Assembly (NCBI RefSeq): GCF_003318165.1
Contig: NZ_QOCB01000112.1
Location: 1 to 54,226 of the forward strand
Source of the DNA: Psychromonas sp. B3M02
GTDB taxonomy: Bacteria > Pseudomonadota > Gammaproteobacteria > Enterobacterales > Psychromonadaceae
Length of the DNA: 54,226 bases
Direction: 5' to 3'
Shown: positions 36,633-44,697 of the stretch, in pieces
How the letters are laid out: each line of letters opens with the position of its first letter
Position numbering within the stretch: position 1 is the stretch's first letter
The notes under the pieces: generated by a model
What the model was told of the DNA's origin: nothing
The model's database searches: none
Seen by the model: only the letters and a program-made list of their open reading frames with translations
Translations under genes and position numbers: made by a program

Positions 36633-36955
36633 TACGTTATCTCTTACTCTTCCGTTTCTTATTCATGTAGTCACTGTGATTTTACAGGCTATGGAAGTTG
36701 GGCTTCCTATCAATATATTGGTCACCCAGACAAACAACCTGTAACTAAAAGTGCATGGTGCGATCAATGCGACACTATTGTAGAAGCCGCTTTTCCCTAC
36801 ATGAGCTGCCACCTGAACCAATGGGAATAATACATTCCTGCGGTGGTGAGATAGAAGAAAGTCTCCAGGCTAGATTTAACCTCAATTCTAATTACAGAGC
36901 ACGAGTCATTGAGTTTGATGAACAAGGTTTAGTGATCAATAAACCAGCAGAATAA
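36633..36955 (+). pseudogene. Degraded small zinc-ribbon-type protein
   Basis: The first frame reads YSCSHCDFTGYGSWASYQYI and then AWCDQCDTIVEAAF, with two CxxC pairs suggesting a zinc ribbon, but it has no start codon after the TAG at 36630. It ends at 36830. Near 36790-36797 a four-T run separates this frame from the -1 frame, where the protein seems to continue (LHELPPEPMGIIHSCGGEIE to stop 36955). One missing T would restore a single chain. Function unknown; not identified by any named family. Confidence 0.5.
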
Positions 36956-37052
36956 ATGCACATTTATCAGGAGAGAGGTAGTTACACTCCCCTGCTGATT
37001 TATCTCGATGAGGTGTATTTAAGCAATGCGCTATTAACACTCTGTTAACAAA

Positions 37053-37994
37053 CTAAAGTGACCAACTAAAAGCAGTTTTTTTCTCTGATAAAGCCCATAA
37101 TTTAGTTAATACAGGTTTATCTAAAACAAATGCCTTTAGCTCACACTCGCCAACTGGCCCGCCAAAGTTCATAAAGCCTGTTGGACCATAATAAGCTCGC
37201 TGTTTTAAGTCTTCCTGTGTCGCACACATCACCTCAGGTAAAGCACCTTTTTCAGCGGTTTGCGCAACACCAAGTTTGACCATAATTCCCCAGGATAACC
37301 TGGTTGCAAAGTTAGCCTTTTCATTAATCAATGAAGTATTAGAAGCACCTGGATGACAAACATAGACTTTGACATTGTTATTGGTCGCCTTAACCTTATC
37401 TTGTAATTCATAAGCAAACATCATTTGAGCTAATTTACTTTGACTATAAACTTTGTTTGGATGATAACTCTTATCCCAGTTCATATCATCAAATTGGATG
37501 GTTCTTAGCCCCATTTTATGACCTTCACTAGCAACAATAACGATTCGACCATAACTTGCATTAATACGGTCAAATAACAGACCAGATAATAGGAAGTGAC
37601 CATAATGGTTTACTCCGAGCTGACTTTCAAAACCATCCACAGTCAACTCTTGTTTAGCTACCTGCGCAATAGCACCATTACATATAAGTGCGTCTATTTG
37701 AGGCACTTTTTCTAAAATTTCAGCTGCAGCTTGGCGAACCGAATTAAGATCAGCCAAATCCAAGTTGATATAACTTACATTAACATCATGACCAAACTCT
37801 CTCTTTATCTCGAAGATAGCCGCTTCCGACTTCGTGCTATTCCGATTCAACATCACCACCTTGGCTCCCTTAGCAATAAGTATTCGGGTAGCCTGAAACC
37901 CAGCGCCTGAATTAGCGCCTGTGATAAGATAGGTTTTACCGGAAATATCTTTGATCTGTTGTGGAGTCCAGCCTTGTTTCTTTGTCATAGTCAT
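37053..37994 (-). CDS. Short-chain dehydrogenase/reductase
   Basis: 313 aa, NAD(P)-dependent SDR of the retinol-dehydrogenase/protochlorophyllide-reductase-like type. The cofactor motif is TGANSGAGFQATR (the classical TGxxxGxG), NGA appears in place of the usual NNAG (LICNGAIAQ), IVIVASEGHK holds the catalytic Ser, and YSQSKLAQ is the YxxxK active site. The substrate cannot be told. It stands alone between a decayed gene and a PEP-CTERM gene. Confidence 0.92.
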   Translation of the reverse strand: MTMTKKQGWTPQQIKDISGKTYLITGANSGAGFQATRILIAKGAKVVMLNRNSTKSEAAIFEIKREFGHDVNVSYINLDLADLNSVRQAAAEILEKVPQIDALICNGAIAQVAKQELTVDGFESQLGVNHYGHFLLSGLLFDRINASYGRIVIVASEGHKMGLRTIQFDDMNWDKSYHPNKVYSQSKLAQMMFAYELQDKVKATNNNVKVYVCHPGASNTSLINEKANFATRLSWGIMVKLGVAQTAEKGALPEVMCATQEDLKQRAYYGPTGFMNFGGPVGECELKAFVLDKPVLTKLWALSEKKTAFSWSL

Positions 37995-38273
37995 TATCTA
38001 AACCCTGTATCTTTCATTAAGAATTAGTTTTTTATTAAATAAACTATAACCTTCATAAAGGCGGCTAAATAGGCGAAATAATATCTAAAACATGCCTATT
38101 TGTATCAATTAACGAAATAGCCATTTTTATAATGATTTCTTTATAAGTTAAAGCATGAATATAGGATTCGCTTTTAAGCGGTTTGAAGAGATATCTGAGA
38201 AGAACCAAAGGAGTAATTTACTTTATTGACTGAAAGTTAAATAATCGGTTTAAAATTGAAAGTAGTAGATACA
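37995..38273. other. Intergenic region upstream of the SDR gene
   Basis: Nearly 280 AT-rich bases, presumably with the SDR promoter. No gene or strong structure was seen. Confidence 0.45.
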
Positions 38274-38303
38274 AAAACGGCCCTATTAAATAGAGCCGTT
38301 TAT
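38274..38303 (-). terminator. Terminator of the second PEP-CTERM gene
   Basis: On the minus strand AAACGGCTCTA and TAGGGCCGTTT pair with one G-T wobble around TTTAA and are followed by TTTTT-rich sequence, about 25 bp past the stop. Confidence 0.85.
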
Positions 38304-38325
38304 TAACATTTAATACGCTATTAAG

Positions 38326-38898
38326 TTATGCGTTCGTTTTGCGTCGGTAAGCAAAAGCGATAAGCCCAAAACCTAATACAAATAACATGCTTGGTTCTGG
38401 AACAGAAGCTGTACCACTCCAAATTACACCTGTAGCATCATTATTGCTATTAACCACAGCAAAAGTAAGTTTATCATCAGATGTAATTAACAGTGATGAG
38501 AATGAGCTATCAAAAATGTCATAAACACCTTTCCATGCTTTTTCAATACCACTAGTTTCAGAATCAAAGATAACCGTATCACCGATAGAAACAATTAGAT
38601 CATCATCATAAGAAACAAATAATGATGTTAAGTTGTAATCAACACTATCAACTAAATCCACTTCGTAATAATAAAAACTACTGTCATCTACTTCCCATGC
38701 ATCGGTAGGTTGTACCCATGTTGCACCATCTAACGCAGTGCCTGTTGGATCAATCCAATTACCATCATCATCAGTAAGAGTTGTTGTAGGACTAGTACTA
38801 CTAGATACGTCATCGACACCTGAGTAAAAAGCAATTGCAGAAACGTAGGTACTAGAGAGTAAAAGTGCTGCTGTTAGCGCTGATTTTAATAAGTTCAT
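38326..38898 (-). CDS. PEP-CTERM exported protein
   Basis: 190 aa. A signal peptide (LTAALLLSSTYVSAIA) precedes a small acidic Asp/Ser/Thr-rich domain (VDDVSSSTSPTTTLTDDDGN). The C-terminus has the classical VPEPS motif, a hydrophobic helix (MLFVLGFGLIAFAY) and RRKTNA, that is, a canonical PEP-CTERM sorting signal for exosortase. Mature function is unknown. It has its own terminator. Confidence 0.85.
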   Translation of the reverse strand: MNLLKSALTAALLLSSTYVSAIAFYSGVDDVSSSTSPTTTLTDDDGNWIDPTGTALDGATWVQPTDAWEVDDSSFYYYEVDLVDSVDYNLTSLFVSYDDDLIVSIGDTVIFDSETSGIEKAWKGVYDIFDSSFSSLLITSDDKLTFAVVNSNNDATGVIWSGTASVPEPSMLFVLGFGLIAFAYRRKTNA

Positions 38899-39087
38899 AA
38901 TATTTCCTTAAAGTTATGAATAACCATATGTATCAATAAAGCACTAACTATGCCAAAAACACAAAACACTGTTTTTAATGGTTTTATTTTACATTTCAAC
39001 TTTAAAAAAGATATAACTGTTAAAAAAACCGACAATTAAATAACAATATATTGATAAAATAACAACATTAGTTCTTAACCGTTCATC
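38899..39087. other. Intergenic region before MITE copy 2
   Basis: About 190 AT-rich bases that must hold the promoter of the PEP-CTERM gene. Nothing else is supported. Confidence 0.4.
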
Positions 39088-39299
39088 TAATACCAATTGC
39101 ATTAAATAAGTGATCTAAATTTTACGCAGGAAAAATGACTTAGTTCAAGGCATCATTTAAACCTCTCGACGATTAACTTAGTTAATAGTCTGACGGAGAA
39201 TTAACTAAAAAATGTTAATTCTATTGGCGAAGATTACAACTAAGGAGTCAGTTATTTTAACAAGTAAAATAGATCAGTTACTTAGTATGATTGGCATAA
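39088..39299. repeat. MITE-like dispersed repeat, copy 2
   Basis: About 212 bp, beginning TAATACCAATTGCATTAAAT and ending TAGTATGATTGGCATAA, with terminal inverted repeats. It is alignable with 31036-31260 over its whole length and is in the same orientation; a block of about a dozen bases (near GCTTAAATAGTG) is present only in copy 1. It lies about 150 bp from the tRNA-Leu gene. Confidence 0.85.
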
Positions 39300-39405
39300 A
39301 CTCTACCTAGTGAAATACCTTAGATTTAGATAACGAATACAGCGGAAAACTCATTCATTGAAAGTGTACTCATTGAGATAAAATAGAAATGACTATCACC
39401 TAGAA

Positions 39406-39440
39406 ATAATAAAGCCCCAACAAATGTTGAGGCTTTATTA
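39406..39440 (-). terminator. Terminator of tRNA-Leu
   Basis: Paired AATAAAGCC and GGCTTTATT arms with an inner AACA/TGTT pairing, just downstream of the tRNA on the minus strand. Confidence 0.75.
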
Positions 39441-39446
39441 TATATA

Positions 39447-39531
39447 TGGTGCCCGAGGACGGACTTGAACCGTCACTCCTCTCGGAAACGGATTTTGAAT
39501 CCGTCGCGTCTACCAATTTCACCACTCGGGC
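39447..39531 (-). tRNA. tRNA-Leu(CAA)
   Basis: 85 bases including an encoded CCA. The acceptor arms GCCCGAG and CTCGGGC pair, the T arm GGTTCAAGTCC is canonical, a long variable arm marks it as a class II tRNA, and the anticodon loop TTCAAAA gives anticodon CAA, which reads TTG leucine codons. It is a single tRNA with its own promoter and terminator. Confidence 0.97.
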
Positions 39532-39545
39532 ATTAAGTGCTGAGA

Positions 39546-39573
39546 ATTATACCTATGGAAGCGGTACAAACAA
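39546..39573 (-). promoter_or_regulatory. tRNA-Leu promoter
   Basis: TTGTTT (39573-39568) and a perfect TATAAT (39551-39546) on the minus strand, 16 bases apart, with the tRNA 5-prime end 14 bases downstream. Confidence 0.7.
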
Positions 39574-39707
39574 GTGTTTTTAACTGTAAAGCGTGTAAGC
39601 GCTTAAAAACCATGCAATATCTCACTACTGAGCTTACTGCCAATAAATAAAATGCCAAATTATTAGCCATTTGCTACACTGTTTTTTCACCTATTTGAGG
39701 GATTATC

Positions 39708-40250
39708 ATGGTAAAACAGAATAACAAAAATAATGCTGCACTTGCGTTAATGGAGCAGTATCAACAATGTCCTCGTGCCTCTTTTTGGAGACGGTTAAGT
39801 GCCTACGTAGTTGATCTATTTACAATAGGATTGGTTATTACGGTGGCGACTATGCTTGCTTTATTAGTGGTCACTGTTGCAGCTAAACTGGGCACCATTG
39901 ACTTAAGTTTATATGTGGATAGCACTGACTATTTAGGCCATAGCCTAGCCTTTTTAATTTATTTATCGGTCATTATTATTGGCTTTTTCACTTACTTTTG
40001 GAGCCACTCAGGACAAACCTTAGGTATGAAAGTGGCACAATTAAGAGTTCAAAATAGCGATGGGAGTAACATTAGCTTTACCCAAGCAGCGATTCGTTTA
40101 GCGACTTCAGCCTTTGGTTTGGGCAGTTTTATGGCACTATTAAAGGATCGTAATGCTTTTCAAGATTTGTGGGCAGAGTGTGAAGTGGTGGTACTTCCAA
40201 AAGCATTAAATAAATGGATATTTAAAGAAAATAACAAAGAAGAAAAGTAG
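39708..40250 (+). CDS. RDD-family membrane protein
   Basis: 180 aa with an RDD domain: the Arg/Asp signature in FWRRLSAYVVDLFTIG, two long hydrophobic segments, and the downstream GQTLGMKVAQLRVQNSDGSN. Function of the family is not settled (some members act as ion exchangers). It is convergent with lptG; RDD genes are often found next to lptFG in gammaproteobacteria. GAGGGA precedes the ATG. Confidence 0.9.
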   Translation: MVKQNNKNNAALALMEQYQQCPRASFWRRLSAYVVDLFTIGLVITVATMLALLVVTVAAKLGTIDLSLYVDSTDYLGHSLAFLIYLSVIIIGFFTYFWSHSGQTLGMKVAQLRVQNSDGSNISFTQAAIRLATSAFGLGSFMALLKDRNAFQDLWAECEVVVLPKALNKWIFKENNKEEK

Positions 40251-40266
40251 TTGTTATCACCAAGAA

Positions 40267-40301
40267 ATTACTCAGTTAAAGCAGCGCATTAACTGAGTAA
40301 T
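40267..40301. terminator. Inverted repeat between RDD gene and lptG
   Basis: A perfect 13-bp stem ATTACTCAGTTAA/TTAACTGAGTAAT around a 9-base loop in the short gap between convergent genes. There is no U-run, so termination would be weak. Confidence 0.5.
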
Positions 40302-40322
40302 ATGACCTAAATTTAGCTTGTA

Positions 40323-41387
40323 TTAGGTTTGTTTTCTTAGCTGGTACATGGCAATCATTAACACTAAAATACTAGGTAATAAAGCGCCTAAAATCGGCGG
40401 TAAACCAAAGACTAAACTAGCTGGTCCAAATAATTCTCCGGACACGTGGAATGTAAAGCCACTGGCAATACCAAAAATAAGACGTGTCCCCATAGGTACA
40501 GATCTTAACCCACCAAATATAAATGATACCGATAACAGCATCATTACCACCACAGTGAAAGGCAATACCGCTTTACGCCACAATATTAACCAATAGCTAC
40601 TTGCGTCTTGCTCATTACTTTCTAAATAAGTGATGTAATCGTAGATATCACGCATCGACATCTTATCTGGCTCGCTGATAATCACTTCTAGTTTTTTCGG
40701 GGTTAATTCAGTTTCCCACACATAATCAGGGAAGTTTTCAACTTGTGTTTCCCCATCATAGAAACTGGTTTGACTTACCTCTTGTAATAACCAAGAGCCA
40801 TCTTGATAAGTGGCTTGATTGGCAACCATTGCACGACTCAAAGTCAAATCCTCAGCAAAAAAGTACAACTGAACATTATACAATTCCGCTTTACTATTCA
40901 TGCGCCCAATACTGACAAATGAGTTAGCATCTTTTGCCCAAACACCATACTTATTATCAACTCTCTCTGTCCCTTTACGAAGCTGGTCTCGCATGAAATA
41001 AGCTTCTTTATCCGTTTGAGGTGCAACAAACTCACCTAACAGCATCACAGCAATAACCATAGGTATCGCCGTTTTTAATACTGACGTAGCGATTCTAAAT
41101 TTAGACATTCCCGCAGCTTGCATAACCACTAACTCACTACTACTCGCTAGTGATCCCAGACCAATTAAAGCGCCGATCAAGGCTGCCATTGGAAAGAATA
41201 AAGCAATCTCAACGGGCATTTTCAACAGTACAAAATAGGCTGCAGAGAATACTGTATAAGCACCAGTCCCTACACTTTTCATCTGCTCAACAAATTTAAT
41301 AATGCTACTTAAACCAATCAGAACAAATAAGCTTAAAAAGGTCGCTGCAAAAATTGTTCGACCAATGTATCTATCTAAAATACCCAT
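40323..41387 (-). CDS. lptG: LPS export permease LptG
   Basis: 354 aa subunit of the LptB2FG ABC transporter that extracts lipopolysaccharide from the inner membrane. YIGRTIFAATFLSLFVLIGL is the N-terminal helix, followed by PVEIALFFPMAALIGALIGL, a periplasmic beta-jellyroll (about 130-250), and three C-terminal helices with PMGTRLIFGIASGFTFHVSG. The start follows lptF directly (TAGATG). Confidence 0.96.
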   Translation of the reverse strand: MGILDRYIGRTIFAATFLSLFVLIGLSSIIKFVEQMKSVGTGAYTVFSAAYFVLLKMPVEIALFFPMAALIGALIGLGSLASSSELVVMQAAGMSKFRIATSVLKTAIPMVIAVMLLGEFVAPQTDKEAYFMRDQLRKGTERVDNKYGVWAKDANSFVSIGRMNSKAELYNVQLYFFAEDLTLSRAMVANQATYQDGSWLLQEVSQTSFYDGETQVENFPDYVWETELTPKKLEVIISEPDKMSMRDIYDYITYLESNEQDASSYWLILWRKAVLPFTVVVMMLLSVSFIFGGLRSVPMGTRLIFGIASGFTFHVSGELFGPASLVFGLPPILGALLPSILVLMIAMYQLRKQT

Positions 41388-42488
41388 CTACTTTTCCACC
41401 TTAGGCGTCAGTTTTTTTCTTCGGCTAAAATTCAACTTACCGATTGTTTGTAAATGTAAAACAATACCGACAACAAGAAACAATATTTGTCCTGCCCATA
41501 TACCAAAGTAAGGGATAGCACCGTCTTCAATCAAACTCTTAGATGCACTTAACAATAAGAAAAAGCTTAAATATAAGGCTAATGCAGGAAGTAGCTTTGC
41601 ATAACGGCCTTGACGAGGGTTAACCCGCGCTAAGGGTACAGCCATGAAAGTGATCAATAAAATAGAAACAGGAATAGCAATACGCCATTGCAACTCAGCT
41701 TGATATTTAGGGTTATCAACACCAATCAATTTAGAGGTTGGCAAAGCTTCTACGTCACGCGTTTTATTTTCTACTGTTGAGTTAGCAATATGTACTTGGT
41801 AAGTTGAAAACTTTGAATTCTCAAATTCATTTTGTCCCACAATACCAGCATAACGTTGCCCATTTTCTAAAGTTAACCAAGTCCCGTCTTTTTTCTCAGC
41901 GACATTACCGCTTTTTGCGGTGATCACAGAAGGAGAAATTCCGCCCTCTTTTGGCCAATGTGCTGCAAATACGTTTTGTAAATTTTGCCCTTCCACATAT
42001 TTCTCTACGTAAACTACACCACCGTTACCAGAGGCTTTATGAAAGCGTCCTTCAATTAGGGTTGCCGTGCCGGCATTTGCTTCAGCCTGTTCAATAATAG
42101 ACATCATTTTATCTTCTGCTTTTGGCGCAAGATATAAAGTATTAAAGCAAGCGAAGGTAAAGGTTAACAAAGATAAGGTTAAAGTGGCCTTCAACACTTT
42201 ATTGGGGCTATAACCACATGAGGTTAAGGCAACCATTTCACTCTCGCTGTGTAATCGACCATGTGCAAAAAGAATTGCTAAATAAAAACTAATAGGCAAC
42301 ATTAAGATGCCTAAGGTCGGCAAATTTAGAAACAGAATAGTTAATACTAAGTCAGCAGGTATCACGCCATTAATAGCTTGAGCAAGAATAGTGATGAATT
42401 TTTGGCTAACAAAGATGAGGATCAAAACAAAGAGAATGCCAACTTGGCTTTTAAATGTTTCTAACATTAAATAACGAAGAATTATCAA
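41388..42488 (-). CDS. lptF: LPS export permease LptF
   Basis: Partner subunit of LptG in lipopolysaccharide export. The N-terminal LIILRYLMLETFKSQVGIL matches LptF starts; ILPISFYLAILFAHGRLHSESEM-type sequence follows, then the periplasmic domain and C-terminal helices with PLARVNPRQGRYAKLLPALA. A TTG opens the frame at 42500, but the in-frame TTG at 42488 has GGAG six bases upstream and aligns with known LptF N-termini, giving 366 aa. No ATG exists before the first helix. Confidence 0.94.
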   Translation of the reverse strand: MIILRYLMLETFKSQVGILFVLILIFVSQKFITILAQAINGVIPADLVLTILFLNLPTLGILMLPISFYLAILFAHGRLHSESEMVALTSCGYSPNKVLKATLTLSLLTFTFACFNTLYLAPKAEDKMMSIIEQAEANAGTATLIEGRFHKASGNGGVVYVEKYVEGQNLQNVFAAHWPKEGGISPSVITAKSGNVAEKKDGTWLTLENGQRYAGIVGQNEFENSKFSTYQVHIANSTVENKTRDVEALPTSKLIGVDNPKYQAELQWRIAIPVSILLITFMAVPLARVNPRQGRYAKLLPALALYLSFFLLLSASKSLIEDGAIPYFGIWAGQILFLVVGIVLHLQTIGKLNFSRRKKLTPKVEK

Positions 42489-42674
42489 GCTGATCTCCAA
42501 TGTAAAATAAGAATGCTACAAAAGCGGTAAAATAGTGGATTAAGAGAGCAATTGCGGTAAAATTGCTATTTTAGTAAGTTTATATTACGTTTCAAGATCC
42601 ACAAGAGCTAATGATAACTGCATTTTTATAAAAATAGCACAGTTAATCTTAATATAATCGTTTTAAGGATACAT

Positions 42675-44189
42675 ATGGAATTTCTAGTTAAAAGTGGTAG
42701 CCCGGAAAAGCAACGCAGCGCCTGTATTGTTGTAGGTGTATTTGAACCTCGCCGTCTATCTCATGCAGCCGAAGTATTAGATGAAATCAGTGAAGGTTAT
42801 TTAAGTGCTTTATTACGTCGCGGCGATATTGAAGGTAAAGTCGGCCAAGTCTTATTTTTACACCATGTACCAAACGTTCTAAGTGAACGTGTTTTATTAG
42901 TTGGTTGTGGCAAAGAGCGCGAATTAACCGAAAAACAATACAAGCAAATCATTGAAAAAACCATTACCACTTTAAATGACACAGGTGCATTGGAAGCTAT
43001 CTGCTTCTTATCTGAGTTACACATTAAAGGTCGTGATAGTTACTGGGCAGTTCGACAAGCCGTCGAAGCGACGCAAGATAGCCTATACAATTTTGATCAG
43101 TTTAAAACCAATAAAGACAATACTCGTCGTCCTTTACGTAAGCTAACGTTTAACGTGCCAAGCCGCAAAGAATTAGCGCGTGCTGAGCTAGCATTACAAC
43201 ATGGTATTGCAGTATCTGCGGGTATGAAGCTTTGTAAAGACTTAGCAAACATGCCTCCTAATATCTGTACACCGCTTTACTTAAGCCAACAAGCACAAGA
43301 ATTAGATCAGCGTTTTGATAAAATCACCACTGAAATTATTGATACGCCACAAATGCAAGCGCTGGGCATGAACAGTTACTTAGCCGTTGCACAAGGTTCT
43401 GCTAACCCTGCCTACATGTCGATCATGAACTACCAGGGTGGTCCAAGCGATCAAAAACCTATTGTATTAGTGGGTAAAGGTTTGACCTTTGACTCAGGTG
43501 GTATTTCACTAAAACCAGGCGCAGGCATGGATGAGATGAAATATGACATGGGTGGTGCCGCGTCGGTATTTGGTACAATGCAAGCAATAGCAGAATTAGA
43601 CTTAAACATCAATGTAATAGGTTTAGTGGCTGCGGCAGAAAACATGCCATCAAGCAAAGCATATCGTCCAGGTGATATCTTAACCACTATGTCAGGGCAA
43701 ACTGTTGAAGTATTAAATACCGATGCAGAAGGCCGTTTAGTATTGTGTGATGCATTAACTTACGTAGAGCGCTTCGAACCTGAATGTGTTGTAGATATGG
43801 CGACCTTAACCGGCGCTTGTATTATTGCCCTAGGTCATAATATCAGCGCATTAATGAGCCCACATAAAGGTTTAACACATGAGCTACTAGGCGCATCTAA
43901 CCAAACCGGTGATAAAGCATGGCAATTACCTATGGATGATGATTTCCAAAAACAACTGGATAGCCCATTTGCTGATATGGCAAATATTGGTGGTCGTCCA
44001 GCAGGCTCAATTACGGCAGCTTGTTTCTTATCTCGCTTTACTAAAGCTTACACTTGGGCGCATTTAGATATCGCAGGCACAGCATGGCGTTCAGGCACCA
44101 ACAAAGGTGCAACGGGCCGCCCTGTTCCATTGCTAACACAATTTGTAATGAACCGTAGCGAGCAAGAACTAACGGACATCGACGCTTAA
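42675..44189 (+). CDS. pepA: Leucyl aminopeptidase PepA
   Basis: M17 cytosol aminopeptidase (504 aa) with two metal ions. Active-site segments are [20 protein letters not shown] (Lys and Asp ligands), [29 protein letters not shown] and the family signature [14 protein letters not shown]. In E. coli PepA also binds DNA. It is divergent from lptF; a TATAAT lies at 42653-42658 and AAGGA precedes the ATG. It leads the pepA-holC-valS cluster. Confidence 0.97.
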   Translation: MEFLVKSGSPEKQRSACIVVGVFEPRRLSHAAEVLDEISEGYLSALLRRGDIEGKVGQVLFLHHVPNVLSERVLLVGCGKERELTEKQYKQIIEKTITTLNDTGALEAICFLSELHIKGRDSYWAVRQAVEATQDSLYNFDQFKTNKDNTRRPLRKLTFNVPSRKELARAELALQHGIAVSAGMKLCKDLANMPPNICTPLYLSQQAQELDQRFDKITTEIIDTPQMQALGMNSYLAVAQGSANPAYMSIMNYQGGPSDQKPIVLVGKGLTFDSGGISLKPGAGMDEMKYDMGGAASVFGTMQAIAELDLNINVIGLVAAAENMPSSKAYRPGDILTTMSGQTVEVLNTDAEGRLVLCDALTYVERFEPECVVDMATLTGACIIALGHNISALMSPHKGLTHELLGASNQTGDKAWQLPMDDDFQKQLDSPFADMANIGGRPAGSITAACFLSRFTKAYTWAHLDIAGTAWRSGTNKGATGRPVPLLTQFVMNRSEQELTDIDA

Positions 44190-44220
44190 TGTATCGAGTT
44201 CAACAAGGTACATGTTAACA

Positions 44221-44697
44221 ATGAGCCAAGTTCTTTTTTACATACATTCGCAAGAAGATACGGATACTAACTTGCCTGCCCATTATGTGCAGGCTTGTCA
44301 GTTGGCGGCTTATTATTACCAACAAAATAAAAAAGTGTTTATTTATACTGAAAATCAACAGGACGCATTTGTTGTAGATGAGTATTTATGGCAATTTGAT
44401 GGTGATAGTTTTGTACCACATAATTTAGTGGGTGAAGGCCCACGATACGGTTCTCCGGTTGAGATTAGCTGGCTTGCTCCACAACACCCTCGCGCAGTAT
44501 TAATTAACCTGAACCAATCCATTCCGAAGTTTAATTTAAACTTCCAACAAATTATTGATTTTGTGCCTGCACAAGAACAACTAAAAATTAATGCGCGAAT
44601 GCGTTACAGTGCCTATAAAAAACTAGGCCACACCCTCTCTACTCAAGATGTTGAAGCAACATCTCAAGAGTCAACTAACCAGACAGAAGACAAATGA
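44221..44697 (+). CDS. holC: DNA polymerase III chi subunit HolC
   Basis: 158 aa from the second in-frame [14 protein letters not shown] at the start, [20 protein letters not shown] and the conserved [19 protein letters not shown] match HolC, which links the clamp loader to SSB. An alternative ATG at 44212 is only three bases from AAGG; 44221 fits the family start better. It overlaps valS in an ATGA-type junction. Confidence 0.94.
   Translation: MSQVLFYIHSQEDTDTNLPAHYVQACQLAAYYYQQNKKVFIYTENQQDAFVVDEYLWQFDGDSFVPHNLVGEGPRYGSPVEISWLAPQHPRAVLINLNQSIPKFNLNFQQIIDFVPAQEQLKINARMRYSAYKKLGHTLSTQDVEATSQESTNQTEDK

Noticed and set aside
28982-39531. Integrated prophage or integrative element at tRNA-Leu
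   Set aside because: No integrase, phage or conjugation gene and no second copy of the tRNA end was found in the window.
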